From Candidatus Hydrogenedens sp. (GTDB taxonomy: Bacteria; Hydrogenedentota; Hydrogenedentia; Hydrogenedentales; JAEUWI01), in the NCBI GenBank assembly GCA_016125095.1, contig WGMK01000030.1, positions 1-64,000 of the forward strand: a stretch of DNA of 64,000 bases, read 5' to 3'. The translations under genes and the position numbers were made by a program. Below are positions 51,951-63,300 of this stretch, in pieces (position 1 is the stretch's first letter; every line of letters starts with the position of its first letter). The notes beneath the pieces are model-generated. The model saw only the letters and a program-made list of their open reading frames with translations, ran no database searches and had not been told where the DNA came from.

Positions 51951-52874
51951 ATGAAGCCGCGACTGGGATTGCCGAACCTGGGGCTGGGCCTCGGCCTGCG
52001 GTCGGTACACTTTCCCTATATCATCGAGCACTGGCCGGCAGTGGACTGGTTCGAGATCATCAGCGAGAACTTCATGGACTCGCAGGGGCGCCCGAGGCGG
52101 GTGCTTGACCAGATCGCCGAGCGCTACCCGGTGGTGATGCACGGCGTGTCCCTGTCTATCGGATCGAGCGATCCACTCGACTGGGAGTACCTGCGCAAGC
52201 TGAAGGCGCTGGCCGATGCGGTGCGACCGCGCTGGGTGTCGGACCACATCTGCTGGACGGGGGTGGCCGCGCGGAATACGCACGATCTGCTGCCGATACC
52301 CTTCACCGAGGAAACGCTGCGGCACGTCGTCGAGCGGATACGCGTCGTGCAGGATTACCTCGAGCGGCCGCTGGTGCTGGAAAACCCGAGTTCGTATGTC
52401 GAGTTCAGAGTCTCGTGCATGAGCGAGAGCGAATTCATTGCGCGGCTGGCCGAAGAGGCGGAGTGTGGCCTGCTGCTCGATGTGAACAACGTATACGTGT
52501 CCAGCTTCAACCACGACCGCAGTCCCGAGGACTTCATCCGCGGCCTGCCGCACGAGCGTATCGTGCAGTTCCACCTGGCGGGGCACACGAACTACGAGAC
52601 CCACATCATCGATACGCACAACGACCACGTGATCGATCCGGTGTGGGCGCTCTACCGGCTTGCGCATCGGCTGACCGGCGGCGTGTCGACCTTGCTCGAG
52701 TGGGATGCCGATATTCCGCCGTTTCCCGTGCTTCATGCCGAGGTGCTCAAGGCGCGGCAGCACATGTCGGAGCAATTGGTTCCCGCGTCTGCCGCGCTAT
52801 CGGGAAATTGCGTCCCCGGTGCGTCCGACGCCCTGCCGCAACCGCTGCACCACGTCGTCGCGAAAGTCGAGTAG
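51951..52874 (+). CDS. DUF692 multinuclear non-heme iron oxidase (RiPP-modifying, BufB-like)
   Basis: 307 residues from the ATG at 51951 with AAGGAGGG before it. TIM-barrel metal ligands are seen in order: WFEIISENF, VMHGVSLSIGS, WVSDHICW, VLENPSSY, LLLDVNNVYVSSFNHD, QFHLAGHTN, DTHNDHV and LLEWDAD. This covers the His/Asp/Glu set that holds the two or three iron ions in MNIO enzymes. It probably modifies Cys residues of the precursor 88 bases upstream, with the DUF2063 protein as recognition partner. Confidence 0.92.
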   Translation: MKPRLGLPNLGLGLGLRSVHFPYIIEHWPAVDWFEIISENFMDSQGRPRRVLDQIAERYPVVMHGVSLSIGSSDPLDWEYLRKLKALADAVRPRWVSDHICWTGVAARNTHDLLPIPFTEETLRHVVERIRVVQDYLERPLVLENPSSYVEFRVSCMSESEFIARLAEEAECGLLLDVNNVYVSSFNHDRSPEDFIRGLPHERIVQFHLAGHTNYETHIIDTHNDHVIDPVWALYRLAHRLTGGVSTLLEWDADIPPFPVLHAEVLKARQHMSEQLVPASAALSGNCVPGASDALPQPLHHVVAKVE

Positions 52875-52877
52875 GCC

Positions 52878-53747
52878 ATGGGAACGCCCCCGCTGAATGT
52901 GGTGCAACGCTGGTTTCAGTCGGTAGTCACGCACCCGCAGGGCGTGGAGGCCGGTATGGAATCGGGCGCGGCACTGGAAGTGCTGCCGCTGCGCCGAGAC
53001 GAACTCGAGCGCATGGTCACGTCGTCCGCGCGTCTCTCGGCCGTGGAGCGGATGGCCATCTACGCGCATGCCTACCACGCGCGTCTCATCGAATGCCTGG
53101 GCGAGTCTTTTCCGGTGTTGAAGCGGACCCTGGGCGATGAAGTCTTCAACGGCTTCGCCTTCGGGTATATCCAGTCGTATCCGTCGCGGTCGTACACGCT
53201 GAACCATCTCGCCGATCGCTTCGCGGACTACCTGAGCGAGACCAGTCCAAGCGGCGATGGGGACTGGCCGGCACTGCTCGTCGATCTGGCGCGACTGGAA
53301 TGGAGCATCGAACAAGTCTTCGACGGGCCGGGCCTGGAAGGCAAGCGTCCGCTGAAGCCGGAAGACCTCGATGCGATTCCAGAATCCGCGTGGCCCGGGC
53401 TGCGCCTCGAACTCGCGCCGTGTGTGCGGTTGCTTACGGCTCGGTTTCCGGTGAACGACTATTACACGGCGGCGCGCTACGCCGCTCCGGGCGAGATGCC
53501 GCCGATTCCGGCGGCACACGATACCTACATGCTTCTTACCCGACGCGAGTACATCGTGCGCCGTCATGATCTGCTGCCCGAGCAGCACGCGCTGCTCGAT
53601 GCCTTGCGAACCGGCTCGACACTCGCCGAGGCCGTCGAGCGTGCCGCCGAATCGAGCGCGCTCGACGATGCGGCGTTCGGCGCGCAGTTGCAAGACTGGT
53701 TTGCCGCGTGGACGCGGCACGAAATCTTCGCGTCGGTGCTGCCATAA
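52878..53747 (+). CDS. DUF2063 protein, MNIO partner (BufC-like)
   Basis: 289 residues, starting 3 bases after the DUF692 stop. The N-terminal ~100 residues carry the DUF2063 signature: RLSAVERMAIYAHAYHARLI, then ECLGESFPVLKRTLGDEVF and YIQSYPSRSYTLNHLADRFA. The rest, with LARLEWSIEQVFDGP, is the typical C-terminal domain. Although once called a DNA-binding domain, in MNIO clusters this family acts as a precursor-binding partner of the enzyme. Its place in the cluster supports that role. Confidence 0.9.
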   Translation: MGTPPLNVVQRWFQSVVTHPQGVEAGMESGAALEVLPLRRDELERMVTSSARLSAVERMAIYAHAYHARLIECLGESFPVLKRTLGDEVFNGFAFGYIQSYPSRSYTLNHLADRFADYLSETSPSGDGDWPALLVDLARLEWSIEQVFDGPGLEGKRPLKPEDLDAIPESAWPGLRLELAPCVRLLTARFPVNDYYTAARYAAPGEMPPIPAAHDTYMLLTRREYIVRRHDLLPEQHALLDALRTGSTLAEAVERAAESSALDDAAFGAQLQDWFAAWTRHEIFASVLP

Positions 53748-53774
53748 TCGCCCGCAACCACGAAAGGCTCGCGC

Positions 53775-55268
53775 ATGGCGGACGAGATTCAGATACCCCC
53801 GATGGACGAACACAATCGCGCACTGCGGGAGCATGTGCATCCCTCCGCGTGGGAGAATCCGGCGCCGCAGGGGCGGTACAACCTCGTCGTCATCGGCGCG
53901 GGTACGGCGGGGCTCGTCACGGCGGCCATTGGCGCGGGACTCGGCGCGAAGGTTGCGCTCATTGAGCGGCACCTGATGGGCGGCGATTGCCTGAACTTCG
54001 GCTGCGTGCCCTCGAAGGCGCTGCTGCATTCGTCGCGCATGGCGGCAATCATTCGTGCGGCGGGCGGCGAAGCCGAAGCCGATTTTAGCGTGGTTATGGA
54101 GCGCGTGCGTCGTCTGCGCAGCGGGATCAGCCGCCACGATTCCGCCGCGCGATTCCGCGACCTCGGCGTGGATGTCTATTTCGGCGATGCCCGGTTCGCG
54201 GATCGCGAGACAGTGGAGGTGGGGGGCAAGCGCCTCCGCTTCAAAAAGGCGGTCATTGCGACGGGGGCGCGCGCGGTCGTGCCGCCCATCCCCGGGCTGG
54301 CGGAGGCGGGTTGCCTGACCAATGAAACGGTGTTTTCCCTCACCGAGCGCCCCGAGTCGCTGCTCGTAATCGGCGGCGGCCCGATAGGATGCGAACTGGC
54401 GCAGGCCTTTCAGCGATTGGGCACGCAGGTGACCCTCGTGGAAAAAGGGGCGCGGCTGCTGCCGCGCGAAGACCTCGATGCGTCGGCCGTGCTGCTCGAA
54501 GTATTCCGCCGCGAGGGCATGCGGGTGCTGCTCAACGCGGAGGTGTCGGGCGTGGAAAACGGTAATGCCGCGCGCGTGCGCACCGGGGGCACGGAGCAAA
54601 TCGTGCAGGCCGATGCGATACTCGCTGCGGCCGGGCGCGCGCCCAATGTCGAGGGCATGAACCTCGAGGCCGCCGGCGTGCGCTACGATACCCGCGCGGG
54701 AGTCGAGGTGAACGATGCCCTGCAAACGAGTAGCCCGCATATCTTCGCCGCAGGCGATGTCTGCTCGCGCTATCAGTTCACGCATACTGCGGACTTTGCC
54801 GCGCGGATCGTGGCGCAGAACGTGCTGTTTCCGTTCCTTCCGAAGAAGAAATTTTCCAGCCTCGTTGTGCCGTGGTGTACCTACACCGAACCCGAAGTGG
54901 CGCATGTAGGCGCGAGCGAGGCGGAACTGCACGCGTCGGGCGCGGCGTTCGATACGCTCGTCGTGCCGATGGACAGCGTCGACCGCGCGATACTCGAAGA
55001 CGAGACCGAGGGCTTCGCGAAGGTGCTGGTCGATGCGAAGGGGACCATTCTCGGGGCGACGATTGTGGGCGCGCATGCGGGAGAACTGATCAGCGAGCTG
55101 ACCCTGGCGATGAGCAGCGGCCTGAAGATCGGCGCAATCGGCAGCACGATCCATCCCTACCCGACGCAGGCCGAAATCCTGCGCAAGGCGGCCGACGCCT
55201 TCAACCGCAAGAAGCTGACGCCCGAGCGCAAGGCCTGGCTGGCGTGGCTCTTCGCGCGGATGCGGTAA
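53775..55268 (+). CDS. Mercuric reductase-like FAD/NAD(P)H disulfide oxidoreductase
   Basis: 497 residues. FAD site NLVVIGAGTAGLVTA; redox pair in GDCLNFGCVPSKAL; NAD(P) site LLVIGGGPIGCELAQ; second FAD motif HIFAAGDVC; dimer domain ending STIHPYPTQAEILRKAADAF. The N-terminal extension (~35 residues) has no HMA domain, and the C-terminal Cys pair needed for Hg(II) in MerA is absent, so mercury reduction is doubtful. It begins 27 bases after the DUF2063 gene and may serve redox balance in the metal-binding RiPP cluster. Related proteins often neighbour TVP38 genes, as here. Confidence 0.85.
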   Translation: MADEIQIPPMDEHNRALREHVHPSAWENPAPQGRYNLVVIGAGTAGLVTAAIGAGLGAKVALIERHLMGGDCLNFGCVPSKALLHSSRMAAIIRAAGGEAEADFSVVMERVRRLRSGISRHDSAARFRDLGVDVYFGDARFADRETVEVGGKRLRFKKAVIATGARAVVPPIPGLAEAGCLTNETVFSLTERPESLLVIGGGPIGCELAQAFQRLGTQVTLVEKGARLLPREDLDASAVLLEVFRREGMRVLLNAEVSGVENGNAARVRTGGTEQIVQADAILAAAGRAPNVEGMNLEAAGVRYDTRAGVEVNDALQTSSPHIFAAGDVCSRYQFTHTADFAARIVAQNVLFPFLPKKKFSSLVVPWCTYTEPEVAHVGASEAELHASGAAFDTLVVPMDSVDRAILEDETEGFAKVLVDAKGTILGATIVGAHAGELISELTLAMSSGLKIGAIGSTIHPYPTQAEILRKAADAFNRKKLTPERKAWLAWLFARMR

Positions 55269-55368
55269 GCGGTTATCCGCGTCGGTCGTGGCTGGAAAAT
55301 AATCCCAGCGCTGCCGGTGTTAGCAGTCGCGGCAGCACGCGGGCGCGGGGCCTGCGCGGGAGCGACGC

Positions 55369-56847
55369 TTGATAGTTATCATAGGCGCGACAGGCTACAT
55401 CGGCGGGCGGTTGTTGAAGCGGCTTGAGGAAGAGGGCGCGGCGTTGCGCTGTATGGCGCGCACGCCATCGCATTTGCAGGGCCGTGTGGCGCCATCCACG
55501 GAAATCGTGGCAGGAGATCTGCTCGAGCCGGATACCCTGGCACCGGCCCTGAAGGGCGCGGAAACGGCCTATTACCTGGCGCACTCGATGGGCGATCACG
55601 GCGATTTCGAGGAGCGGGAACTGCAGGCCGCCCGGAATTTCGCGGCAGCCGCGAAGGCGGCCGGGGTGCGGCGCATCGTCTACCTCGGGGGCTTGGGCGA
55701 GGACGGCGGCGGATTGTCCAAGCACCTGCGTTCGCGTCATCACGTCGGCGAACTGCTGCGGCAGTCGGGCGTGCTCACCATCGAGTTCCGCGCTTCCATC
55801 GTCATCGGTTCGGGCAGCCTTTCGTTCGAGCTGGTGCGTTCGCTCGTGCGCGCGCTGCCGGTCATGATTACGCCGAAATGGCTGGAAGTAAAGGCCCAGC
55901 CCATCGCCATCACGGATCTGCTGCAATACCTGCTGCTGGCGCGCGCGGTGCCGGTGGAAGAGAGCGTCATCTACGAGATTGGCGGTGCGGATGTGGTGAC
56001 CTATGGCGAGATTCTGCGGGAATACGCCCGGCAGCGCGGACTGCGCCGCTATTTCATCAAGGTGCCTGTCCTCACGCCCCGGCTTTCGAGCCTGTGGCTG
56101 CACCTGGTCACGCCGGTCCACGCGAACATCGGGCGAAAACTGATCGAGAGCATCTCGCACCCGACGGTGGTGCAGGATGATCGCGCCACGCGGGACTTCG
56201 CCATCCGCCCCGTGGGCAACGCCGATGCCATCGCGCAGGCGCTTCGCTACGAGGACAAGGAATTCGCCGAGACCAAGTGGTCGCACACCATATCGGCGCT
56301 GGCGCCCCGGCCGGCCTGGGGCGGCGTCACGTTTGGTTCGCGCATCATCGATTGCCGTGAAGTCACGGTGGGTGTGGCGCCCGATGCGGCATTCGCGCCG
56401 GTGCGCCGTATCGGGGGGCGACAGGGTTGGTATTACGCCAACGTGCTCTGGGCCATCCGCGGGTTCCTGGATATCCTCGCCGGCGGGGTAGGGCTGCGCC
56501 GCGGACGCCGCGATCCCGAGACACCCTATGTGGGCGACGCGATAGACTGGTGGCGCGTGGAGGCCTACGAGCCCGACGCGCGGCTCTACCTGTTCGCCGA
56601 GATGAAGGTGCCCGGCCGCGCCTGGCTCGAGTTCACGGTGGAACCCGCCGAAAACAGTACCATTATCCGCCAGACCGCTATCTTCGACCCGCTCGGCGTG
56701 CCGGGGCTGGCCTATTGGTACGCGCTCTACATCCTGCATCAATTCGTATTCAACGGCATGCTGCGCAACATCGCGCAGACCGCCGAGCCCGGCCGCAGGC
56801 ACACGGTGCGGCGCTGCCATCCTGTACCGGCTCGTGCCGCCCGGTAG
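55369..56847 (+). CDS. NAD(P)-binding SDR with C-terminal DUF2867 domain
   Basis: 492 residues from a TTG at 55369 (GGGAG about 7 bases upstream), which gives the expected start MIVIIGATGYIGGRLLKRL. Residues ~1-300 are an extended, NmrA-like SDR: YYLAHSMGDHGDFEERE, RRIVYLGGLGE and EFRASIVIGSGS. Residues ~330-480 are DUF2867 (WWRVEAYEPDARLYLFAEMK, LEFTVEP, GLAYWYALYILHQFVF). The substrate is unknown. It stands alone between the flavoprotein and the SOS operon, 100 bases after the former. Confidence 0.85.
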   Translation: MIVIIGATGYIGGRLLKRLEEEGAALRCMARTPSHLQGRVAPSTEIVAGDLLEPDTLAPALKGAETAYYLAHSMGDHGDFEERELQAARNFAAAAKAAGVRRIVYLGGLGEDGGGLSKHLRSRHHVGELLRQSGVLTIEFRASIVIGSGSLSFELVRSLVRALPVMITPKWLEVKAQPIAITDLLQYLLLARAVPVEESVIYEIGGADVVTYGEILREYARQRGLRRYFIKVPVLTPRLSSLWLHLVTPVHANIGRKLIESISHPTVVQDDRATRDFAIRPVGNADAIAQALRYEDKEFAETKWSHTISALAPRPAWGGVTFGSRIIDCREVTVGVAPDAAFAPVRRIGGRQGWYYANVLWAIRGFLDILAGGVGLRRGRRDPETPYVGDAIDWWRVEAYEPDARLYLFAEMKVPGRAWLEFTVEPAENSTIIRQTAIFDPLGVPGLAYWYALYILHQFVFNGMLRNIAQTAEPGRRHTVRRCHPVPARAAR

Positions 56848-56876
56848 ACCCGCCTTAACGCGTTTCCCGGCATCCC

Positions 56877-56905
56877 TTGAATACTGAATCTTTATTCAGT
56901 ATATT
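56877..56905 (+). promoter_or_regulatory. SOS-type operator (LexA-like palindrome) in the imuA promoter
   Basis: A perfect 22-bp palindrome, ATACTGAAT-N4-ATTCAGTAT (56881-56902), is embedded in a promoter TTGAAT (56877-56882), 17 bases, TATATT (56900-56905). A bound repressor would cover both the -35 edge and the -10. The imuA-imuB-dnaE2 cassette is a classical LexA target, so this is probably the local SOS box. Confidence 0.8.
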
Positions 56906-56975
56906 ACCGGATCGGGGGGCGTGCGTCGTGTGCGCCTCCGTGGCCTTTTTTTCTATGCCGGAGGTCTCGAATTCC

Positions 56976-57587
56976 ATGAGCGCGCATCCCTTACTGGCAT
57001 CGCCGGAGGCGTGGAAGGCGGAGCCGCAGCCCGATGCCTGGCGGCTGGAATCATTGGCCGGGCGCTTTGTCGAACTGGGCGGCGGGGCCGACACGGCGGC
57101 GCTGACCCTGTGCGCGCGGCTGATAGCCGGGGCGCAGCAGGCGGGCGGACTGGCGGCGTGGGTGGGACTGCCGGCCTCGAGTTTTTTTCCGCCGGATTTC
57201 GCGGCGGCCGGGGTGGATCTGGCGGCGCTGGCGGTGGTGCGCGCGGCGGATGCCCGCCAGCTCTGGCGTGCCTGCGACACCCTGCTTCGCTCGGGCGGGT
57301 TCGCGCTGGTCGTGGCCGATATCGACGGCGGCATCGTGCTGCCCTTCGGCGTGCAGACGCGGCTGTCGGGGCTGGCGCAGCACCACGGCGCGGCCCTGGT
57401 CGCACTCACGCGGGAACGGCGTCCCGAGGGTCCGCGCAGTTCGCTGGTGTCGCTGCGGGCGGACACGTTCAAGCGGCGCGCGGGACACGACTGCTTCGCC
57501 TGCGGCGCGCGCGTGGTGAAAGACAAACGGGGGCGTCCGGGCTGGACGCATGAGGAGCTGTGCCGTGGAACGGACGGCCTGTGTTGA
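56976..57587 (+). CDS. imuA: ImuA, RecA-like SOS mutagenesis accessory protein
   Basis: 203 residues from the ATG at 56976 with GGAGG 11 bases upstream; frames beginning earlier run through the operator. It follows the short ImuA plan: WRLESLAGRFVELGGGADTA, then AWVGLPASSFFPPDFAAAGV (RecA-like core without a full Walker A), VRAADARQLWRACDTLLRSG, and a C-terminal CFACGARVVKDKRG. ImuA links ImuB and DnaE2 to RecA during translesion synthesis. It overlaps imuB by 23 bases. Confidence 0.85.
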   Translation: MSAHPLLASPEAWKAEPQPDAWRLESLAGRFVELGGGADTAALTLCARLIAGAQQAGGLAAWVGLPASSFFPPDFAAAGVDLAALAVVRAADARQLWRACDTLLRSGGFALVVADIDGGIVLPFGVQTRLSGLAQHHGAALVALTRERRPEGPRSSLVSLRADTFKRRAGHDCFACGARVVKDKRGRPGWTHEELCRGTDGLC

Positions 57588-59049
57588 TATCCGGGCGCTG
57601 CCGCTGCAGCTGCTGCTGCGGGCGCACCCCGAATGGAAAACGCGCCCGGCGGTCGTGGTGGATCGCGACAAGCCGCAGGGGGTGATTCTCTGGGCGAACC
57701 AGCGGGCGCGGGCGAGCCGCATTTTTCCGGGCATGCGCTACGCGGCGGGCCTGTCGCTCTCGCGCGAGCTCTGCGGCGGCGAAGTGGCGGGCGCGGAGAT
57801 CGAGGCGGCGTCGGCCGATGTCGCGCAGCGGCTCTGGCGGTTCAGTCCGCGTATCGAACCCAGCGCGCGCGAGGCCGGAGTGTTCTGGCTCGACGCCTCC
57901 GGGCTGCGGTTCGTGTTTCCCTCGCTCGAGGACTGGGCGGCCGGCATCAGCACGGACCTGCGCGAGGCGGGCCTGAGCGCGGTCGTGGCCGTGGGCTTTT
58001 CGCGCTTCGGCAGCTACGCCGCCGCGCGCGCCGGCATGGAACACCGCGTGTTCGGCACCCCGGACGAGGAGCGCGCCCAGGTGCGCCGCGTGGCGATTGC
58101 GCGGCTGGGTTTCGACCCCGGGCTGGCGGACACGCTGCTCAAGCTGGGCATCGATACCTTGGGCGGCTTTATCGACCTGCCCCCGGCGGGCATCGTGCGG
58201 CGTTTCGGCGCGGAGGCGGGCGAGCTGCACCGGCTCGCGCGGGGCGAAGGCTGGGAAGCGCTGGCGCCCGCCGATCTGCGCGAACCGATCGAGGCGGCCA
58301 TGGGGCTGGATTATCCGGAGACCGACACCGGCCGGCTGCTGGCGGTGCTGGCGGTGCTGCTGCAGCCGCTGCTGCGCGAACTGGCCCGGCGCTACGAACA
58401 ACTGGCCGCGCTGCGTTTCCGGCTCGCGCTGGACAACGGAGGCGAATGCAGCGAGGAGATCGCGCCGGCCGCGCCCACGCTCGAAGCCGCGCCCATCCTG
58501 ACGCTCTGCCGCCTGCGGCTGGAAACCCTTGCGCTCGATTCGGGCGTGGTGGAAGTGCTCGCGCGGGCCGAGGGCGCGGGCTGGCACGAACGGCAGGACA
58601 CGCTCTTCCCCGAGGCGTCGGCCCGCAGCATCGAGGCGGCCGCCCGCGCGCTCGCGAAAATCCGCGCCGAGGCGGGCAGCGGCGCGGTGGTCTGCGCGCG
58701 CCTGCACGAGGGCCACATGCCCGAGGCCCGCTACGCCTGGGACCGCCTGCAGCAGCCTGCCCCGCCGCGGCCCGCGCTGCCGCTGGTGGCCCCGGTGGTG
58801 CGGCGCATCTATACGCCGCCCATCGCCCTGCCGCCGCGCGAGCACCGCCAGCCCGACGGCTGGCTGGTGGCGGGCGTGGCCGACGGCCCGGTGGAAGAGG
58901 TCATCGGGCCGCACCTGGTGAACGGCGGCTGGTGGATGCGCGAAGCCGCCCGCGCCTACTACTACGTGCGCACCCGCAGCGGACGCTGGCTCTGGATATA
59001 CCACGACCACCGCCGCCGCCGCTGGTTTCTGCAGGGCGAAGTGCAATGA
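57565..59049 (+). CDS. imuB: ImuB, Y-family polymerase homologue of the SOS mutasome
   Basis: 494 residues from the GTG at 57565 with GAGGAG 8 bases upstream (an ATG at 57550 is the alternative). It starts with the family block ACVDIRALPLQLLLRAHPEW. The place of the Y-family SIDE motif reads FWLDASGLRF, so the catalytic Glu is absent and the protein is a non-catalytic scaffold. LGIDTLGGFIDLPPAGIVRR is the helix-hairpin-helix part, and the C-terminus ends WLWIYHDHRRRRWFLQGE, as in ImuB. It recruits DnaE2 and the beta clamp. dnaE2 follows only after 695 bases. Confidence 0.92.
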   Translation: MERTACVDIRALPLQLLLRAHPEWKTRPAVVVDRDKPQGVILWANQRARASRIFPGMRYAAGLSLSRELCGGEVAGAEIEAASADVAQRLWRFSPRIEPSAREAGVFWLDASGLRFVFPSLEDWAAGISTDLREAGLSAVVAVGFSRFGSYAAARAGMEHRVFGTPDEERAQVRRVAIARLGFDPGLADTLLKLGIDTLGGFIDLPPAGIVRRFGAEAGELHRLARGEGWEALAPADLREPIEAAMGLDYPETDTGRLLAVLAVLLQPLLRELARRYEQLAALRFRLALDNGGECSEEIAPAAPTLEAAPILTLCRLRLETLALDSGVVEVLARAEGAGWHERQDTLFPEASARSIEAAARALAKIRAEAGSGAVVCARLHEGHMPEARYAWDRLQQPAPPRPALPLVAPVVRRIYTPPIALPPREHRQPDGWLVAGVADGPVEEVIGPHLVNGGWWMREAARAYYYVRTRSGRWLWIYHDHRRRRWFLQGEVQ

Positions 59050-59172
59050 GGGGGCAGCAAGGAGGCCTGATCAAGAAGTGTCTCGATTACACGCGTACCG
59101 CCGGAATCCGGACTGGCGGGTGGATGGGCATCGTGTTACTCTTAATGATAGAAGCTGTTCAGGAGAATGCAG

Positions 59173-59430
59173 ATGCAATCGGAACGGCATGTAAAGACAA
59201 CCAGTCTTCCGGGAAACCGGATCGAAATCACTGCGCCCGGTCTTCCGGAGGGCTTGGCGGTCGATATCACGTTGCACTACGATTCCCGCCCGCCGAAAGC
59301 AGGCGGTGTTCTGGCCTTGCTGGACCAGTTGCCTCCGGGCCCCCGCTCGGCCGCTTCCTGGGAAGAACTCGAGCAGCGCGTCCAGGCAGAACGGGAGGCA
59401 TGGGGCCTGGCCCGAAGCGTGGTGAATTAG
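59173..59430 (+). CDS. Orphan antitoxin-like small protein
   Basis: 85 residues; the ATG at 59173 has AGGAGA 6 bases upstream (59167 also possible). The layout matches antitoxins paired with PIN toxins: a short beta part (ITAPGLPEGLAVDITLHYD), then a helix after ALLDQLPPGPRSAASWEELE and a final REAWG. No toxin gene follows; the next 300 bases are a palindromic repeat. It sits inside the imuB-dnaE2 gap, so it may be a remnant of an inserted module. Confidence 0.55.
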   Translation: MQSERHVKTTSLPGNRIEITAPGLPEGLAVDITLHYDSRPPKAGGVLALLDQLPPGPRSAASWEELEQRVQAEREAWGLARSVVN

Positions 59431-59444
59431 CCGGAGATTTCCCT

Positions 59445-59640
59445 TCTTCAGCGCCAAAGGCGCGGCGCAACCTAGCCCAGGGCGTCAGCCCTGGGCTTAC
59501 GATGCCGGAAAATATGACGAGCCCTGAAGGGGCGGCCCAGGCTATAGATCATTTGCGCCGCCCCTTCAGGGCTCTTCGGATTTTCGTTCGCCTCAACCCA
59601 GGGCTGACGCCCTGGGCTAGGCTGCGCCGACCCTTCGGGT
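59445..59640. repeat. Nested palindromic repeat within the imu operon
   Basis: Outer arms 59471-59495 and 59597-59621 are perfect 25-base reverse complements (core TAGCCCAGGGCGTCAGCCC). Inner arms GCCCTGAAGGGGCGGC (59521-59536) and GCCGCCCCTTCAGGGC (59557-59572) form a second perfect stem. The flank TTCTTCAGCGCCAAAGGCGCG recurs at 20839. Transcribed, it would fold into a large double hairpin between imuB and dnaE2. No coding potential. Confidence 0.85.
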
Positions 59641-59743
59641 CTAAGACCTTTGTTACCATGCGTGTGTCGATTGCCGCGTCGAGCGCCAGCCCGTATGCTC
59701 CCGGTGCTACCATAAACCGACGGCTTCCGTCGTTGGGCGGTCC

Positions 59744-62854
<3,111 letters not shown>

Positions 62855-63300
62855 GGGGGCGGCCTGTGCCGTTGGCGCTATAGGTATGGATTCCCCGCGG
62901 ATGCGCGAAAGAATCGAAGCGAGGCCACGGACGAACAACGGGCCTCAAGGAATCGGCATGGCTGGAACGCCGTAGGTGTTCGGATAGCATAGCCCAGTGT
63001 TGCCCCGCGTGTCTTCGCGCGGGGCTACGCTGGGAAAAAAAGCCGGCTCGCTTACCCCGGCGGGGTTAAATAAAGAGCAGCATCGATATCGCTTAGGGAA
63101 CCCCATACGGGGTTTAAGGCGTCTGAATCTAACCCCGCGTTGGCCCGCGCGGACGCGGTCCAACACGGGGCTATATTAGGTAATCGCGCTGCGATTACGA
63201 CGGATATCCAGGCCATTACTCCGCCACACGCAGCCACGATTTTCATCGAAGGGGGAAGAGGGCCGCGGTCCCTACGGGAATACGAGAGAGACGGTGAGAC
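62855..63300. other. Gene-free 446-base stretch with a palindromic repeat
   Basis: No supported gene. Most of it is taken up by the repeat at 62989-63178. The rest shows no promoter or terminator that I would name. Confidence 0.6.
62989..63178. repeat. Palindromic intergenic repeat, second family
   Basis: Arms 62989-63034 (ATAGCCCAGTGTTGCCCCGC) and 63130-63178 (which ends CAACACGGGGCTATATTA) are imperfect reverse complements. Between them lie two smaller palindromes, TTACCCCGGCGGGGTTAA (63052-63069) and AACCCCATACGGGGTT (63099-63114). It probably belongs to dispersed non-coding palindromic elements like those at 20609 and 59445. Confidence 0.65.

Noticed and set aside
53775..55268. Naming the flavoprotein MerA
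   Set aside because: The C-terminal Cys pair and HMA domain of true mercuric reductases are absent and there are no other mer genes.
56877..56975. Longer ImuA N-terminus
   Set aside because: It would translate through the promoter -10 and the operator palindrome; the GGAGG-preceded ATG at 56976 fits better.
59431..59743. A PIN toxin partner for the antitoxin-like gene
   Set aside because: The region is entirely a palindromic repeat with no PIN motifs in any frame.
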